Positions 16,223 through 30,503 of a DNA stretch of 38,485 bases are shown in pieces (the first letter of the stretch is position 1; each line of letters opens with the position of its first letter). The notes under the pieces were generated by a model. The model had not been told where the DNA came from. It made no database searches and worked only from the letters and a program-made list of their open reading frames with translations. The position numbers and the translations under genes were made by a program. The DNA comes from Mycobacterium sp. UM_WGJ (GTDB taxonomy: Bacteria > Actinomycetota > Actinomycetes > Mycobacteriales > Mycobacteriaceae), in NCBI RefSeq assembly GCF_000455125.1, contig NZ_AUWR01000061.1:1-38485 (forward strand), in the 5' to 3' direction.

Positions 16223-16984
16223 TCAACCCTCCCGGTGGGCCCGGGTCGCCGATGCCTGGTCGCGGGGGCGGATGACGATCTGGTCGAGGTCGACGTGCGG
16301 CGGCCGCGAGGCCACGAACCCGATCACCTCGGCGATGTCGGCTGCGGTCAGCGGAGTCAGGCCGGAATAGACAGCGTCGGCGCGGTCACGGTCACCGTCG
16401 AAGCGCACCAGGGAGAACTCGGTGTCCACCATGCCGGGAGCGATTTCGGTGAGCCGCACCGGCTTTCCCAGCAGTTCGCCGCGCAAGGTGCGATGCAGTG
16501 CGCTCTGGGCGTGCTTGGCCGAGGTGTATCCGGCGCCGCCGTCATAGATTTCGAACGCCGCGATCGAGGTCACCGTGACCACCAGGCCATCGCCGGACGC
16601 CACGAGTTTCGGCATCAGCGCGCGCGTCACCTGCAGGGTGCCCAGCACGTTGGTCTCCCACATCCAGCGCCAGTGCTCGAGATCGGCCTGCTCCACCGAC
16701 GCCAGCCCTCTGGCGCCGCCGGCGTTGTTGACCAGCACGTTTACTGAGCCGCCGACCCGGTCGCATGCCTCGGCCAGTGCCGCGACCGCCACCGGGTCAG
16801 TGACGTCCGTCACTATGGCGGTGCCGCCGATCTCGTCGGCCAGCGCCATGAGCCGGTCGGCGCGACGGGCCGCAGCGATCACATGAAAGCCTTGTGCGGC
16901 AAGGGTTCTCGCGGTCGCCTCGCCGATGCCTGAGCTGGCGCCGGTGACCACGGCAATGCGCTGATCGCGCGCAGGTGTCGTCAT
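16223..16984 (-). CDS. short-chain dehydrogenase/reductase
   Basis: A 253-residue classical SDR like M. tuberculosis Rv0484c. The Rossmann motif TGASSGIG is at residues 14-21, NNAGG follows, and the catalytic YxxxK is in AGYTSAKHAQSAL, with a preceding serine in VTSIAAFE. The cofactor is probably NADP(H), given the RRADR segment after the second beta strand. The substrate is unknown. ATG at 16984. It is transcribed away from the ROK region, and its start is 36 nt from the leaderless cysteine-rich ORF, so the two share a divergent intergenic region. Confidence 0.9.
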   Translation of the reverse strand: MTTPARDQRIAVVTGASSGIGEATARTLAAQGFHVIAAARRADRLMALADEIGGTAIVTDVTDPVAVAALAEACDRVGGSVNVLVNNAGGARGLASVEQADLEHWRWMWETNVLGTLQVTRALMPKLVASGDGLVVTVTSIAAFEIYDGGAGYTSAKHAQSALHRTLRGELLGKPVRLTEIAPGMVDTEFSLVRFDGDRDRADAVYSGLTPLTAADIAEVIGFVASRPPHVDLDQIVIRPRDQASATRAHREG

Positions 16985-17004
16985 CGCGTCAACCTTAGTG
17001 ATCG

Positions 17005-17013
17005 TGATAGATT
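17005..17013 (+). promoter_or_regulatory. extended -10 promoter of the cysteine-rich leader ORF
   Basis: TGA-TAGATT: a TGN extension followed by a TANNNT hexamer at 17008-17013. Exactly 7 nt separate the hexamer from the ATG at 17021, so transcription is predicted to begin at the start codon. Confidence 0.6.
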
Positions 17014-17020
17014 CTCAGCT

Positions 17021-17101
17021 ATGTCTCGCAGTGCCCGCTTTCTGACAGCGGTCTGTCTGGTCGCCCACGGCGCGTGTTGTCGCGCGTGTTCCTGCGCCTG
17101 A
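17021..17101 (+). CDS. cysteine-rich leader peptide (26 aa), putative cysteine-responsive attenuator
   Basis: A 26-codon ORF starting MSRSARFLTAVCLV and ending GACCRACSCA, with five cysteines (positions 12, 19, 20, 23, 25), four of them in the last eight residues. It has no ribosome binding site and starts at the predicted transcription start, i.e. leaderless. Polycysteine leaderless small ORFs that act as cysteine-sensing attenuators are described in mycobacteria upstream of sulfur-assimilation operons. Here the downstream genes are a ROK regulator and mshA, whose pathway makes cysteine-containing mycothiol. Scarce Cys-tRNA would stall ribosomes near the end of this ORF and alter the folding of the hairpins that follow. 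Confidence 0.6.
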   Translation: MSRSARFLTAVCLVAHGACCRACSCA

Positions 17102-17117
17102 CCTGCTGCGATTAGCG

Positions 17118-17176
17118 CTCCTTAGGAGAATCCGCCGGGTCGTAGGCGTAAACGGCTCTCATTCGGATTTTTCTCC
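17118..17176 (+). promoter_or_regulatory. mutually exclusive hairpins between leader ORF and ROK gene
   Basis: The GGAG at 17125-17128 can pair with CTCC just before it (17118-17121). Alternatively GGAG-AATCCG (17125-17134) can pair with CGGATT-ttt-CTCC (17164-17176), which ends 4 nt before the AAGGA ribosome site (17181-17185) of the next gene. Two competing structures after a Cys-rich leader is attenuator-like. Folding energy was not computed. Confidence 0.4.
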
Positions 17177-17191
17177 AGACAAGGACATCGC

Positions 17192-18475
17192 GTGCGTACT
17201 ACCTCTCTCACCGCTCACCTGGCCAGCCACCGCACCGGCCGCCTCCGTTCCCACCCGCGGGTAGTAGCCCCGGCCCTGCAGCTGGCCGACAGCGCCGGTG
17301 CCGAGGTCTTCGCCGCGGTTCGCCAGCACGGCCCCGTCGCGCGTGAAGCCATCGCGGGCGCCACCTCGCTGAGTGTGGCGACCGTCAACCGCCAGGTCAG
17401 TGCGCTTCTGGAAGCCGGACTGCTGCTGGAGCGCGCCGACCTGGCCACGTCCGGGGCGATCGGACGGCCGCGTCGGCCGGTGGTGGTCAACCACGAACCG
17501 TTCCTCACCCTGGGCCTGCACATCGGGGCCAAGACCACCAGCATCGTGGCCACCGATCTGCTCGGCCGCACGCTCGACGTCGTCGAAACTCCGACGCCGA
17601 ACAACGGTGCGACGCCGGCGCTGGCGTCGCTGGCCGCCAGCGCCAGTCGGTATCTGACGCGCTGGCAGAAGCGCCGGCCGCTCTGGGTCGGCGTGGCGAC
17701 CGGTGGCGCAGTGGACGGGGCCACCGGCCACGTCGACCACCCGCGGCTGGGCTGGACGGCGGCGCCGGTCGGGCCGGTGCTGGCCGAAGCGCTGGGCCTG
17801 CCCGTATCGGTGGCCTCCCACGTGGACGCGATGGCCGGGGCGGAACTTCTGTTCGGAGTGCGGCGGCCCACGGCGAACAGCACCACCAGCCTCTACGTCT
17901 ACGCCCGCGAAACGGTCGGCTACGCCCTGGTGATCGGCGGCCGGGTGCACAGCCCGGCCAGTGGTCCCGGCACCATCGCCGGTCTGCCGGTCTACTCCGA
18001 ACTGCTCGGGGGCACCGGACATCTCGAGTCCACCGTCAGCGATGAGGCGGTGTTGACCGCGGCTCGTCGGCTGCGGCTCCTGCCGGAGGGCAAGGGCGCG
18101 GTGTCGGCGGCGGTGACCACTCTGGTGCGCGAGGCGCGCGGCGGCGACGAGCGAGCCGTGGCACTGCTGACCGAGCGGGCCCGCGCACTGGGCGAAGCGG
18201 TGGCGCTGCTGCGCGACGTACTCAACCCCGACGACCTGGTGGTCGGCGGCCAGGGTTTCACCGAGTACCCCGAGGGCATGGCCGAGGTGGAGCGGGCCTT
18301 CGCGCAGCGCTCGGTGTTGTCAGCGCGCAGCATCCGCGTCACCGCATTCGGCAACCGCGTCCAAGAAGCCGGCGCCGGCACCGTTTCCCTGGGCGGGCTC
18401 TACGCCGACCCGGTCGGGGCGATGCGGCGTTCCCGCGGGCCGGTCGCCCGCGTGGTCCCGGAAGTGTCCGCCTGA
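17192..18475 (+). CDS. ROK family transcriptional regulator
   Basis: A 427-residue NagC/XylR-type regulator corresponding to M. tuberculosis Rv0485. The N-terminal winged helix is visible ([42 protein letters not shown], residues about 40-85), then a ROK sugar-kinase-like domain starting [21 protein letters not shown]. The usual ROK zinc-binding CxCGxxGC motif is absent: the region reads [24 protein letters not shown] without cysteines, so metal and sugar binding may be lost. GTG at 17192 is preceded by AAGGA. mshA starts 22 nt after its stop, so co-transcription is likely. Confidence 0.9.
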   Translation: MRTTSLTAHLASHRTGRLRSHPRVVAPALQLADSAGAEVFAAVRQHGPVAREAIAGATSLSVATVNRQVSALLEAGLLLERADLATSGAIGRPRRPVVVNHEPFLTLGLHIGAKTTSIVATDLLGRTLDVVETPTPNNGATPALASLAASASRYLTRWQKRRPLWVGVATGGAVDGATGHVDHPRLGWTAAPVGPVLAEALGLPVSVASHVDAMAGAELLFGVRRPTANSTTSLYVYARETVGYALVIGGRVHSPASGPGTIAGLPVYSELLGGTGHLESTVSDEAVLTAARRLRLLPEGKGAVSAAVTTLVREARGGDERAVALLTERARALGEAVALLRDVLNPDDLVVGGQGFTEYPEGMAEVERAFAQRSVLSARSIRVTAFGNRVQEAGAGTVSLGGLYADPVGAMRRSRGPVARVVPEVSA

Positions 18476-18497
18476 CCGAACCTGTAAAGATGACGGG

Positions 18498-19844
18498 GTG
18501 GGCTATGGCGTCGGAGGGGTCGCAGGCAGCAGAGCCGATGTGCACCGGGTAGCGCTGCTGTCGGTACACACCTCGCCGCTGGCCCAGCCCGGCACCGGCG
18601 ATGCCGGCGGAATGAACGTCTACGTCCTGCAGAGCGCACTGCATCTGGCCCGCCGCGGGGTGGCCGTGGAAGTGTTCACCCGCGCGACGTCGTCGATCGA
18701 TCCGCCGGTACAACACGTCGCGCCAGGCGTGTTGGTGCGCAACGTGGTGGCCGGGCCGTTCGAAGGCCTGGACAAGAACGACCTGCCCACCCAGCTGTGC
18801 GCGTTCGCTGCCGGGGTGCTGCGCGCCGAGGCAGCCCACGAGCCCGGCTACTACGACGTCGTACATTCGCACTACTGGCTGTCGGGTCAGGTCGGCTGGC
18901 TGGCCGCGGACCGGTGGGCGGTGCCGCTGGTGCACACCGCGCACACCCTGGCCGGGGTGAAGAACGCCGCGCTGGCCGCCGGGGACGCCCCGGAACCGCC
19001 GCTGCGCACGGTCGGCGAGCAGCAGGTCGTCGATGCCGCGGACCGGCTGATCGTCAACACCGACGACGAAGCACAGCAACTCGTCGCCCTGCATGCGGCG
19101 GACCCGCGCCGGATCGACGTGGCGCACCCGGGCGTCGACCTGGAGGTGTTTCGGCCCGGCGACAAGCTGGCGGCCCGGCAGACGCTGGGGTTGTCGGCAG
19201 GCGAACCGATCGTGGCGTTCGTCGGCCGCATCCAGCCGCTCAAGGCGCCCGACATCCTGCTGCGCGCGGCCGCGAAACTGCCCGGGGTACGGGTGGTGGT
19301 GGCCGGTGGTCCGTCGGGCAGCAGCGGTCTGGCCGAACCGGGCGGCCTGGTTCGGCTGGCGGCCGAACTGGGTATCGGTGACAGGGTGACGTTCCTGCCG
19401 CCGCAGTCCCGTGAGGATCTGGCGACGCTGTTCCACGCCGCCGACCTGGTGGCCGTGCCGAGCTACTCCGAATCGTTCGGTCTGGTGGCGCTGGAGGCGC
19501 AGGCCTGCGGGACGCCGGTGGTGGCCGCGGCCGTCGGCGGTTTGCCGGTGGCCGTGCGCGACGGGGTCACCGGACGATTGGTCGACGGGCACGGGACCGA
19601 CGCCTGGGCAACGGCTCTCGATGAGCTACTGCGGTTGGGTTCGGGACCTCGCGGATGGGCGATGCGCCGGGCCGCGGTCAGCCACGCGGCGCAGTTCTCC
19701 TGGGAGCGCACCGTGGACGCCCAGTTGGCCAGTTATAGCCACGCCATAGCAGACTTCGCCGCGGCTCGGGGAGGGCGGATGCGGGTGCTCGGATCCGCGC
19801 GGCGGCCTCGCCGCTGGCCGACGCGGCGCGGGGCGCGCGCGTGA
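18498..19844 (+). CDS. mshA: D-inositol-3-phosphate glycosyltransferase
   Basis: GT4-family glycosyltransferase transferring GlcNAc from UDP-GlcNAc to 1L-myo-inositol-1-phosphate, the first step of mycothiol synthesis in the cytoplasm. The 448-residue protein has the N-terminal MshA motif [22 protein letters not shown], the [19 protein letters not shown] segment, and the donor site [14 protein letters not shown]. The GT4 EX7E motif is in [22 protein letters not shown]. The C-terminus is basic and probably disordered ([14 protein letters not shown]). The GTG at 18498 has a GACGG-like site only. Its stop overlaps the next start as GTGA. Confidence 0.96.
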   Translation: MGYGVGGVAGSRADVHRVALLSVHTSPLAQPGTGDAGGMNVYVLQSALHLARRGVAVEVFTRATSSIDPPVQHVAPGVLVRNVVAGPFEGLDKNDLPTQLCAFAAGVLRAEAAHEPGYYDVVHSHYWLSGQVGWLAADRWAVPLVHTAHTLAGVKNAALAAGDAPEPPLRTVGEQQVVDAADRLIVNTDDEAQQLVALHAADPRRIDVAHPGVDLEVFRPGDKLAARQTLGLSAGEPIVAFVGRIQPLKAPDILLRAAAKLPGVRVVVAGGPSGSSGLAEPGGLVRLAAELGIGDRVTFLPPQSREDLATLFHAADLVAVPSYSESFGLVALEAQACGTPVVAAAVGGLPVAVRDGVTGRLVDGHGTDAWATALDELLRLGSGPRGWAMRRAAVSHAAQFSWERTVDAQLASYSHAIADFAAARGGRMRVLGSARRPRRWPTRRGARA

Positions 19845-20353
19845 ACCGGGGCGACGTCCAGGAGCTCATCGAGCGCACGCTGCAGGCCGCCGAGCTCACC
19901 TACTCACCGACGCCGGGCTCCCACGGCGGGCTGCCGGGGCTGGTCGTGGAGCTGCCCGGCGAGCGCAAACTCAAGACCAACACCATCCTCAGCATCGGCG
20001 AGCACTCGGTGCGTGTCGAGGCGTTCGTCTGTCGCCAACCCGACGAGAACCACGCCGGCGTCTACCGCCACCTGCTCAAGCGCAACCGCCGGCTGTACGG
20101 GGTGGCCTACACCCTCGACAACGTCGGCGACATCTACCTGGTCGGCCGGATCTCGCTGGCGTCGGTGACCGCTGAGGAGATCGACCGGGTGCTCGGGCAG
20201 GTGCTCGAAGCCGTCGACTTCGACTTCAACACGTTGCTGGAGTTGGGATTTGCCACTTCGATCCAGAAGGAATGGGAGTGGCGGGTGTCCACCGGGCAGT
20301 CGCTGAAGAACCTGCGCGCCTTTGAGCATTTGATCGACGGCGGCGGTGACTGA
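19841..20353 (+). CDS. YbjN domain-containing protein
   Basis: A 170-residue cytoplasmic protein like M. tuberculosis Rv0487. It has the YbjN/type III secretion chaperone-like alpha-beta fold pattern: [15 protein letters not shown]..., a beta-rich centre with [50 protein letters not shown], and a C-terminal helix containing [16 protein letters not shown]. Function unknown; YbjN proteins may act as chaperone-like factors. The GTG start overlaps the mshA stop by 4 nt, so it is translationally coupled to mycothiol synthesis. Confidence 0.9.
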   Translation: MNRGDVQELIERTLQAAELTYSPTPGSHGGLPGLVVELPGERKLKTNTILSIGEHSVRVEAFVCRQPDENHAGVYRHLLKRNRRLYGVAYTLDNVGDIYLVGRISLASVTAEEIDRVLGQVLEAVDFDFNTLLELGFATSIQKEWEWRVSTGQSLKNLRAFEHLIDGGGD

Positions 20354-20366
20354 GACACTGGCGGCC

Positions 20367-21116
20367 ATGTCTGACTCTGCCACCCTGGTGCTATTGCGCC
20401 ACGGCGAAAGCGAATGGAACGCCAGCAACCAGTTCACCGGTTGGATGGACGTCAACCTGACCGACAAGGGCCGCACCGAGGCGATCCGCGCCGGCTCACT
20501 GCTGGTCGAGCACGACCTGCTTCCGGACGTGGTCTACACCTCGCTGTTGCGCCGGGCCATCACCACCGCGAACCTGGCGCTGGACGCCGCCGACCGGCAC
20601 TGGATCCCGGTGCACCGCACCTGGCGGCTCAATGAGCGCCACTACGGCGCGCTGCAGGGTCTGGACAAGGCCGCCACCAAGGCGCGCTACGGCGACGACC
20701 AGTTCATGACGTGGCGGCGCAGCTACGACACCCCGCCGCCGATGATCGAGGCCGGCAGCCGGTACAGCCAGGACACCGACCCCCGTTACGCCGACATCGG
20801 CGGTGGCCCGCTGACCGAGTGCCTGGCAGACGTGGTGGCGCGCTTCCTGCCGTATTACACCGACGTCGTCATCCCGGACCTGCGGTGCGGCAAGACAGTG
20901 CTGATCGCGGCGCACGGCAACTCGCTGCGGGCACTGGTGAAGTACCTCGACGGAATGTCGGACGAGGATGTCGTCGGGCTGAACATCCCGACCGGCATCC
21001 CGTTGCGGTACGACTTGGATGCCGACCTGCGCCCGAAGGTTGCCGGCGGGGTCTATCTGGACCCCGAGGCCGCGGCCGCCGGTGCTGCAGCGGTCGCCAG
21101 CCAGGGCGCCAAGTAG
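20367..21116 (+). CDS. gpmA: 2,3-bisphosphoglycerate-dependent phosphoglycerate mutase
   Basis: dPGM-type phosphoglycerate mutase (EC 5.4.2.11) interconverting 3- and 2-phosphoglycerate in glycolysis and gluconeogenesis; called gpm1 in M. tuberculosis. The phosphohistidine is H12 in [10 protein letters not shown]. The substrate motif [14 protein letters not shown] and second histidine motif [11 protein letters not shown] are present. The ATG at 20367 gives 249 residues, the same as the M. tuberculosis enzyme; a GTG at 20346 would overlap the previous gene. It precedes the senX3 promoter region. Confidence 0.96.
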   Translation: MSDSATLVLLRHGESEWNASNQFTGWMDVNLTDKGRTEAIRAGSLLVEHDLLPDVVYTSLLRRAITTANLALDAADRHWIPVHRTWRLNERHYGALQGLDKAATKARYGDDQFMTWRRSYDTPPPMIEAGSRYSQDTDPRYADIGGGPLTECLADVVARFLPYYTDVVIPDLRCGKTVLIAAHGNSLRALVKYLDGMSDEDVVGLNIPTGIPLRYDLDADLRPKVAGGVYLDPEAAAAGAAAVASQGAK

Positions 21117-21136
21117 CGGTTTTGGGTCCGCCCAGT

Positions 21137-21169
21137 GTGAATGCCGGGTGGAGACCGGGTGAAATCTTC
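21137..21169 (+). promoter_or_regulatory. three 11-bp direct repeats, candidate RegX3 (PhoB-type) boxes
   Basis: GTGAATGCCGG, GTGGAGACCGG and GTGAAATCTTC follow each other with no gap, each beginning GTG. An 11-bp period is typical of PHO boxes bound by PhoB/PhoP-type OmpR regulators in actinobacteria. They lie 78-110 nt upstream of senX3, a suitable position for autoregulation by RegX3. A further TTCAC (21178-21182, opposite strand GTGAA) follows. Confidence 0.6.
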
Positions 21170-21234
21170 GCGTTGAATTCACATTCGGCGCACGTCACGG
21201 TCGAACGCTGGTCAGCTCACGGTGCCGGACTAAG

Positions 21235-21240
21235 TACGAT
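21235..21240 (+). promoter_or_regulatory. -10 hexamer TACGAT, leaderless start of senX3
   Basis: TANNNT hexamer 6 nt before the GTG at 21247, with no ribosome binding site. The repeats at 21137-21169 lie upstream at activator distance. Confidence 0.45.
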
Positions 21241-21246
21241 TTTGCC

Positions 21247-22428
21247 GTGGCTGCGACCTCGGCGCTGACGCTTGCTGCGGCGTCGGCGATTCCTGCGCTG
21301 GCGGCAGGCGTGGCCGCCGGCGTGTGGCTGTCGCCGCGACTGGCCGAGCGACGCCGCAAGGCGGCGACCGAGCGATCCGGGATCACCGTTGCGGAGATGC
21401 TGCGGCAGATCGTGTCGCACGCCTCGCTGGGGATCGCGGTGGTGGATTCGCACCGCGACGTCGTCTACCTCAACGAGCGCGCCACCGAGCTGGGACTGGT
21501 GCACGGCCGGCTGCTCGACGACGAGGCCTGGGCGGCCGCGCAACGCGCCCTGGCCGGCGACGACGAAGTCGTCTTCGACTTGACGGTGGCCAAGCGGGCT
21601 CCCGGGGCCACCCGGTCGGATCTGTCGGCCGTGCGCGGCTACGCCCGGTTGCTGTCGGAAGAGGATCGCCGGTTCGCCGTGGTGATCGTTGACGACCAGT
21701 CCGAGCAGGCCCGTATGGAGGCCAGCCGGCGCGACTTCGTGGCCAACGTCAGCCATGAGCTGAAAACGCCGGTGGGAGCGATGGGGCTGCTCGCCGAGGC
21801 ACTGCTGGCGTCGGCTGATGACCCCGAGGCGGTACGCCCGTTCGCCGAGCGGGTGTTGGTGGAGGCCAACCGGCTCGCCAGCATGATCGGTGAGCTGATC
21901 GAGCTGTCCCGGCTGCAGGGCGCCGACCCGCTGCCGGACCTGGGCGTCGTCGACGTCGACGCGGTGGTCAACGAGGCGATCTCGCGGCACAAGGTGGCCG
22001 CCGACAACGCCGAGATCACGATCACCACCGATGCGCCGAGCGGGCTACGCGTGCTCGGCGACGAACCACTACTGGTCACCGCCCTGGCCAACCTGGTGTC
22101 CAATGCGATCGCCTACTCACCGCACGGTTCCCCGGTGTCGATCAGCCGGCGTCGCCGCGAGGGGTTCGTCGAGATCGCCGTGACCGACCGCGGCATCGGT
22201 ATTGCGCCCAAGGACCAGCAGCGGGTGTTCGAACGGTTCTTCCGCAGCGACAAGGCCCGCTCGCGGGCCACCGGGGGCACCGGTCTGGGATTGGCGATCG
22301 TCAAACACGTGGCGGCCAACCACAACGGCACCATCACGTTGTGGAGCCAGCCGGGCACCGGATCTACGTTTACCTTGGCGATTCCCGCATACCAAGGCAG
22401 TGTGGACCAGAAGAGGGACGAGCAGTGA
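21247..22428 (+). CDS. senX3: sensor histidine kinase SenX3
   Basis: Membrane-linked sensor kinase of the SenX3-RegX3 two-component system responding to phosphate limitation and redox cues. The 393-residue protein has an N-terminal hydrophobic segment ([22 protein letters not shown]), a PAS-like region (residues about 50-150), and a HisKA domain with phospho-acceptor H170 in [14 protein letters not shown]. The ATP-binding domain has [11 protein letters not shown] (N box), DRGIGI (G1) and [11 protein letters not shown] (G2). The single N-terminal hydrophobic stretch matches M. tuberculosis SenX3. Its stop overlaps a mini-ORF before regX3. Confidence 0.95.
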   Translation: MAATSALTLAAASAIPALAAGVAAGVWLSPRLAERRRKAATERSGITVAEMLRQIVSHASLGIAVVDSHRDVVYLNERATELGLVHGRLLDDEAWAAAQRALAGDDEVVFDLTVAKRAPGATRSDLSAVRGYARLLSEEDRRFAVVIVDDQSEQARMEASRRDFVANVSHELKTPVGAMGLLAEALLASADDPEAVRPFAERVLVEANRLASMIGELIELSRLQGADPLPDLGVVDVDAVVNEAISRHKVAADNAEITITTDAPSGLRVLGDEPLLVTALANLVSNAIAYSPHGSPVSISRRRREGFVEIAVTDRGIGIAPKDQQRVFERFFRSDKARSRATGGTGLGLAIVKHVAANHNGTITLWSQPGTGSTFTLAIPAYQGSVDQKRDEQ

Positions 22429-22481
22429 TGACACCCACTATCGATAATGCAGAGGGTAGCTACGGCGAAGGGCAGCGCTGA
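22428..22481 (+). CDS. 17-codon coupled mini-ORF between senX3 and regX3 (MIRU-like)
   Basis: ATG at 22428 shares its A with the senX3 TGA, and the mini-ORF TGA at 22479-22481 shares its A with the regX3 ATG. The peptide is [17 protein letters not shown]. In M. tuberculosis the same junction holds MIRU repeats of 77 and 53 bp whose ORFs overlap both neighbours in this TGATG way. Here one unit of about 53 bp occupies the gap. Its probable role is to carry ribosomes from senX3 to regX3. Sequence identity with known MIRUs was not checked. Confidence 0.6.
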   Translation: MTPTIDNAEGSYGEGQR

Positions 22482-23164
22482 TGACACATGTCTTGATCGT
22501 TGAGGACGAGGAATCGCTCGCCGACCCGTTGGCGTTTCTGCTGCGTAAGGAAGGTTTCGAGGCCACCGTGGTGGGCGACGGAACCGCCGCTTTGGCCGAA
22601 TTCGACCGGGCCGGCGCCGACATCGTGCTGCTGGATCTGATGCTGCCGGGGATGTCGGGCACCGACGTCTGCAAACAGTTGCGCGCGCGTTCCAGCGTGC
22701 CGGTGATTATGGTCACTGCCCGCGACAGCGAGATCGACAAGGTCGTCGGCCTGGAATTGGGCGCCGACGACTATGTGACCAAGCCGTATTCGGCCCGCGA
22801 GTTGATCGCCCGCATCCGGGCGGTGTTGCGCCGCGGCGGTGACGATGAGGGTGGCGTCGGCGAGGGCGTGTTGGAGTCCGGCCCGGTGCGCATGGATGTC
22901 GAGCGGCATGTGGTGATGGTGAACGGCGAGCAGATTACCTTGCCGCTCAAGGAATTCGACCTGCTCGAGTACCTGATGCGCAACACCGGTCGTGTGCTGA
23001 CCCGCGGTCAGTTGATCGACCGGGTCTGGGGTGCGGATTACGTCGGCGACACCAAAACGCTGGATGTCCACGTCAAAAGACTTCGGTCCAAGATCGAGGC
23101 CGACCCTGCCAATCCAGTGCACCTGGTTACCGTGCGTGGCCTCGGGTACAAGCTGGAGGGCTAA
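22481..23164 (+). CDS. regX3: response regulator RegX3
   Basis: OmpR/PhoB-family response regulator of 227 residues, phosphorylated by SenX3 and controlling phosphate-starvation genes. The receiver domain has the acidic pair in VEDEES, phospho-acceptor D52 in LLDLMLPG, T79 in VTARDS and K101 in TKPYSARELIARI. The C-terminal winged helix contains LPLKEFDLLEYLMRNTGRVLTRGQLIDRVWG and TLDVHVKRLRSKIE. The ATG overlaps the mini-ORF stop. In M. tuberculosis the gene is followed by Rv0492c; here the polyketide/peptide cluster follows instead. Confidence 0.96.
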   Translation: MTHVLIVEDEESLADPLAFLLRKEGFEATVVGDGTAALAEFDRAGADIVLLDLMLPGMSGTDVCKQLRARSSVPVIMVTARDSEIDKVVGLELGADDYVTKPYSARELIARIRAVLRRGGDDEGGVGEGVLESGPVRMDVERHVVMVNGEQITLPLKEFDLLEYLMRNTGRVLTRGQLIDRVWGADYVGDTKTLDVHVKRLRSKIEADPANPVHLVTVRGLGYKLEG

Positions 23165-23270
23165 GCCCCTCGGGCCCTCCTGCGCCCTCCCGATAGCCCC
23201 TTGATGGGGTCTCCTAACTTGCTCGGCGGGGTCGTCGTCGCCGAAAATCACGGACTGGACGCCTGACTCC

Positions 23271-23285
23271 TTAAGGTAGCCTTAA
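23271..23285. promoter_or_regulatory. 15-bp palindrome TTAAGG-TAG-CCTTAA upstream of the PKS gene
   Basis: Perfect 6-bp arms with a 3-nt centre, 73 nt before the PKS ATG, and followed by a related AAGGTTGCCT (23289-23298) that repeats the central AAGGTAGCCT. The 193-bp gap is otherwise featureless apart from a weak CCCC/GGGG hairpin near 23197-23211. It overlaps possible -10 hexamers (TAAGGT, TAGCCT), so it is a candidate operator for the cluster promoter. The cognate regulator is unknown. Confidence 0.45.
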
Positions 23286-23357
23286 TCAAGGTTGCCTACG
23301 GAATCCTTGGGCCCCATCCAGAACCCTTCTTCGCCAGTAACACGGGAGACGCGATCG

Positions 23358-30499
<7,142 letters not shown>

Positions 30500-30503
<4 letters not shown>

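Noticed and set aside
23269-23298. IdeR iron box upstream of the PKS operon
   Set aside because: The AGG/CCT half-sites recall the iron box, but the palindrome is 15 bp with a 3-nt centre and does not align with the 19-bp IdeR consensus without gaps.
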